This document shows positions 62,131 to 64,000 of a DNA stretch of 64,000 nt, piece by piece. Every line of letters begins with the position of its first letter. The first letter of the stretch is position 1. Source of the DNA: Rhodococcus_G sp042879035 (lineage in GTDB: Bacteria > Actinomycetota > Actinomycetes > Mycobacteriales > Mycobacteriaceae); assembly GCF_042879035.1 (NCBI RefSeq), contig NZ_JBIAOU010000001.1, positions 1,054,001-1,118,000 on the forward strand. The letters are read 5' to 3'. The translations under genes were made by a program, and so were the position numbers. A model generated the notes under the pieces. The model saw only the letters and a list, made by a program, of their open reading frames with translations. It did not search any database and was not told the origin of the DNA.

Positions 62131-62912
62131 CGATGAGCACCTCGACAACGCCCCGATCGACCGCCACCGCGGACTCCGCGGTGATGCTGCGCCGCAGCCT
62201 GACCCACCTGCGACGCAGCCCCGATTCGATGATCATGGCGATCGCGCTGCCGGTCGTGCTGATGCTGCTGTTCGTGTACGTGTTCGGCGGCGCGATCGAC
62301 ACCGGCGCCGAGTACATCGACTACGTCGTCCCCGGGATCATCCTGCTGTGTGCGGCATTCGGCGCCTCCACCACCGCGGTCAGTGTCTCCACCGACCTGA
62401 CCGAGGGGATCGTCGACCGCTTCCGGACCCTGCCGATCTCCCGGTCCGCGTTCCTGACCGGGCACGTCCTCGCCAGCGTGGTCCGCAACCTGCTCAGCTC
62501 CGCCATCGTGATCGGCGTCGCGCTGCTGCTGGGATTCCGGCCCACCGACGACCCGGTGCGCTGGCTGGGCGTGCTCGCGACGCTCGGGCTGTTCGTCTTC
62601 GCGCTGTCCTACCTGTCGACGGCGCTCGGGCTACTCGCCCGCAATCCCGAAGCGGCGAACGGCTTCACGTTCGTGATCATGTTCGTGCCCTACGTCTCGA
62701 CGGCCTTCGTCCCCGCCGAGACCATGCCGACCTGGCTTCAGGGATTCGCGGAGCACCAACCCGTCACCCCCGTCATCGAAACCGTTCGCGGGCTGCTGAC
62801 GGGCACCGAGATCGGCACCAGCGGATGGCTCGCGGTCGCCTGGTGCGCGGTGATCGCCGCGGTCGGGTTCGCGTGGTCGACGGTGCTCCACCGCCGTCGC
62901 GTGGCACGATGA
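62127..62912 (+). CDS. ABC transporter permease, DrrB/ABC-2 type
   Basis: A 261-residue membrane protein with six hydrophobic segments and the ABC-2 signature (GIVDRFRTLPISRSAFLTGHV). The GTG at 62127 overlaps the ATPase stop (GTGA), implying translational coupling; the ATG two codons on is an alternative. Completes a DrrAB-like exporter; the efflux substrate is unknown. Confidence 0.92.
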   Translation: MTMSTSTTPRSTATADSAVMLRRSLTHLRRSPDSMIMAIALPVVLMLLFVYVFGGAIDTGAEYIDYVVPGIILLCAAFGASTTAVSVSTDLTEGIVDRFRTLPISRSAFLTGHVLASVVRNLLSSAIVIGVALLLGFRPTDDPVRWLGVLATLGLFVFALSYLSTALGLLARNPEAANGFTFVIMFVPYVSTAFVPAETMPTWLQGFAEHQPVTPVIETVRGLLTGTEIGTSGWLAVAWCAVIAAVGFAWSTVLHRRRVAR

Positions 62913-62992
62913 CCGACGGTGTGCGGTACCGCGGGAAACACCAGAATCCGAGGGTCGTCGAATCCGGTGCTCACGCCGGTTAACCTGGGTGG

Positions 62993-63712
62993 GTGGAGTC
63001 CATCACCAGCAGCCGAGCCTCGCGTCGAGTGGACCCGGCCCTGGCGGTCGCCGGCAGCGTGGGTGACCACGTGGCCACCGACGTCCCGCAGGAGCTGCTG
63101 CCCCGCAAGCGCCCGACCCAGGAACGCAGCCGACGCAAGTTCGACGCCCTGCTGTCCTCCTCGCGGGACCTACTCACCGAAGTCGGGTTCGAGTCGTTCA
63201 CCTGCGAAGAGGTCGCGTCCCGGGCGGACGTCCCGATCGGCACCCTCTACCAGTTCTTCGCCAACAAGTACGTGATCGTCTGCGAACTGAACCGGCAGGA
63301 CTTCGCGTCGGTGCGCGACGAGCTCGAGCAGTTCGACGGCGTCATTCCGTCTCTGGACTGGTTGCGTTTCCTCGACAGTTTCGTCGACCATCTCGCCAAA
63401 CTGTGGACGTCCGACCCGTCCCGGCGGGAGGTGTGGCTGGCGATGCAGTCGACGCCGTCGACCCGGGCGACCGGCAAGATCAGCGAGAAGCAACTCGCGG
63501 AGAAGATCTCGGGGATGCTGGCGCCGCTGACCCCGCGAACACCCCACGACCGCCGCATCATGATGGCGGAGGTCCTCGTGCACGTCGTGTACTCGATGCT
63601 GAACTTCTCGGTGCAGGACGGCCAGTCTCACTCCGATGCGGTCGCCGAACTCAAACGGCTCATGGCCGCGTATCTCCTTGTCGCCGAGAAGGAGTCGCGG
63701 GGCAGGCGGTAG
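62993..63712 (+). CDS. TetR-family transcriptional regulator
   Basis: A 239-residue regulator with an N-terminal extension of about 38 residues before the helix-turn-helix (RPTQERSRRKFDALLSSSRDLLTEVGFESFTCEEVASRADVPIGTLYQFFANKYVI). QFFANK is the typical recognition-helix end. The C-terminal ligand domain is helical. GTG start, weak ribosome site. It is 80 bp from the exporter genes on the same strand, but the exporter already has a divergent TetR; the target may instead be elsewhere. Confidence 0.87.
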   Translation: MESITSSRASRRVDPALAVAGSVGDHVATDVPQELLPRKRPTQERSRRKFDALLSSSRDLLTEVGFESFTCEEVASRADVPIGTLYQFFANKYVIVCELNRQDFASVRDELEQFDGVIPSLDWLRFLDSFVDHLAKLWTSDPSRREVWLAMQSTPSTRATGKISEKQLAEKISGMLAPLTPRTPHDRRIMMAEVLVHVVYSMLNFSVQDGQSHSDAVAELKRLMAAYLLVAEKESRGRR

Positions 63713-63732
63713 CCGCCGCCCACACGAACACA

Positions 63733-63774
63733 GAAGGGGCCGGTCGGTGGATTCCTCCACCGACCGGCCCCTTC
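63733..63774. terminator. bidirectional terminator before acpS
   Basis: GAAGGGGCCGGTCGGTGG (63733-63750), a 6-base loop and the exact complement (63757-63774), between convergent genes. Confidence 0.8.
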
Positions 63775-63792
63775 CGTCGTTCGACTCGTCCG

Positions 63793-64000
63793 TCAACGCG
63801 CGACGGGCGCCACCAGATCCGGCTCCTCGATGACGACCATCGCACCCGCCATGTCCCCGTCATGGGTCAGGGACAGGTGGATGATCGCGCCGGGCAGGAA
63901 CTGCGCGGCCTCGTCGTGCAACTTGATCGTCGGCCGACCCCAGGCGTCGTTGACGACCTCGACCTGCACGTAGGCGTTGTCACCCACGGCCGGCGGGCGG
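63793..64000 (-). CDS. acpS: holo-[acyl-carrier-protein] synthase, C-terminal part (runs off the right edge)
   Basis: The last 69 or so residues of the 4'-phosphopantetheinyl transferase that activates acyl carrier protein. Visible are EVVNDAWGRPTIKL and HLSLTHDGDMAGAMVVIEE, matching the C-terminus of mycobacterial AcpS (SLTHEGD). The N-terminal magnesium and CoA-binding residues lie outside the window. The Rv2523c position after bcp is kept, with the permease and exporter genes added between. Confidence 0.88.
   Translation of the reverse strand, partial: RPPAVGDNAYVQVEVVNDAWGRPTIKLHDEAAQFLPGAIIHLSLTHDGDMAGAMVVIEEPDLVAPVAR

Overview
High-GC actinobacterial chromosome, almost certainly Rhodococcus or a close mycolic-acid-containing relative. 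The evidence is gene order that tracks Mycobacterium tuberculosis Rv2457c (clpX) to Rv2523c (acpS), a mycolate reductase (CmrA), a mycothiol-dependent nitroreductase homologue, GTG/TTG starts with GGAGG-type ribosome sites, and families typical of Mycobacteriales.

Layout. 1-1106: a quinate/shikimate catabolic pair (aroQ and the start of a 3-dehydroshikimate dehydratase gene) behind a 28-bp inverted-repeat operator. 1139-5671: the tig-clpP1-clpP2-clpX proteolysis block and tRNA-Pro, all on the minus strand. 5825-13407: tRNA-Gly, a decayed AsnC-type regulator, a nitronate monooxygenase-like flavoprotein, dinB with an SOS box on its start codon, a Gly/Asp-rich membrane protein, nei, rpiB, the nitroreductase and an FAD-dependent reductase. 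13484-31091: the conserved core pepN, DUF5130 protein, CtaJ-like protein, HNH nuclease, glbO, aglA, a conserved unknown, thioesterase, the 180-kDa glutamate dehydrogenase, a second thioesterase, ettA, two tandem secreted lipases and a second-type ssb. 31277-33307: a CopD-CtaG fusion for copper delivery to cytochrome oxidase.

33475-38560 is the most accessory-looking part. It has tRNA-Arg, a tyrosine recombinase lacking its catalytic C-terminus, a small leader ORF running into a nested RNA hairpin, a 48-aa Gly-rich ORF, an exported protein, and a MarR/FUSC exporter pair sharing an operator. 38567-41617 is a membrane acyl-desaturase with its ferredoxin-type reductase and a divergent TetR regulator, resembling the DesT/DesC/DesB arrangement of Pseudomonas. 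41619-50294 holds a secreted HNH lipoprotein, an EEP-type protein, a PucR regulator, an alpha/beta hydrolase, MFS and PadR genes, and fadH.

50370-58142 returns to the mycobacterial order (cmrA, Rv2510c-like ATPase, orn, L,D-transpeptidase, DUF3618, bcp). A fadD is wedged between cmrA and the ATPase gene, and the ATPase gene carries two frameshifts and no native-looking stop. tRNA-His and two identical tRNA-Lys genes lie here. 58223-63712 has a GadC-like APC permease and a TetR-regulated DrrAB-type ABC exporter, then another TetR. The window ends inside acpS.

No CRISPR array, intact prophage, insertion sequence or biosynthetic cluster was seen. The observations most worth checking are the broken ATPase gene, the truncated integrase beside tRNA-Arg, the leader-peptide/hairpin/small-ORF unit, the SOS box on dinB and the desaturase operator. 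No clearly new multi-gene system could be demonstrated.
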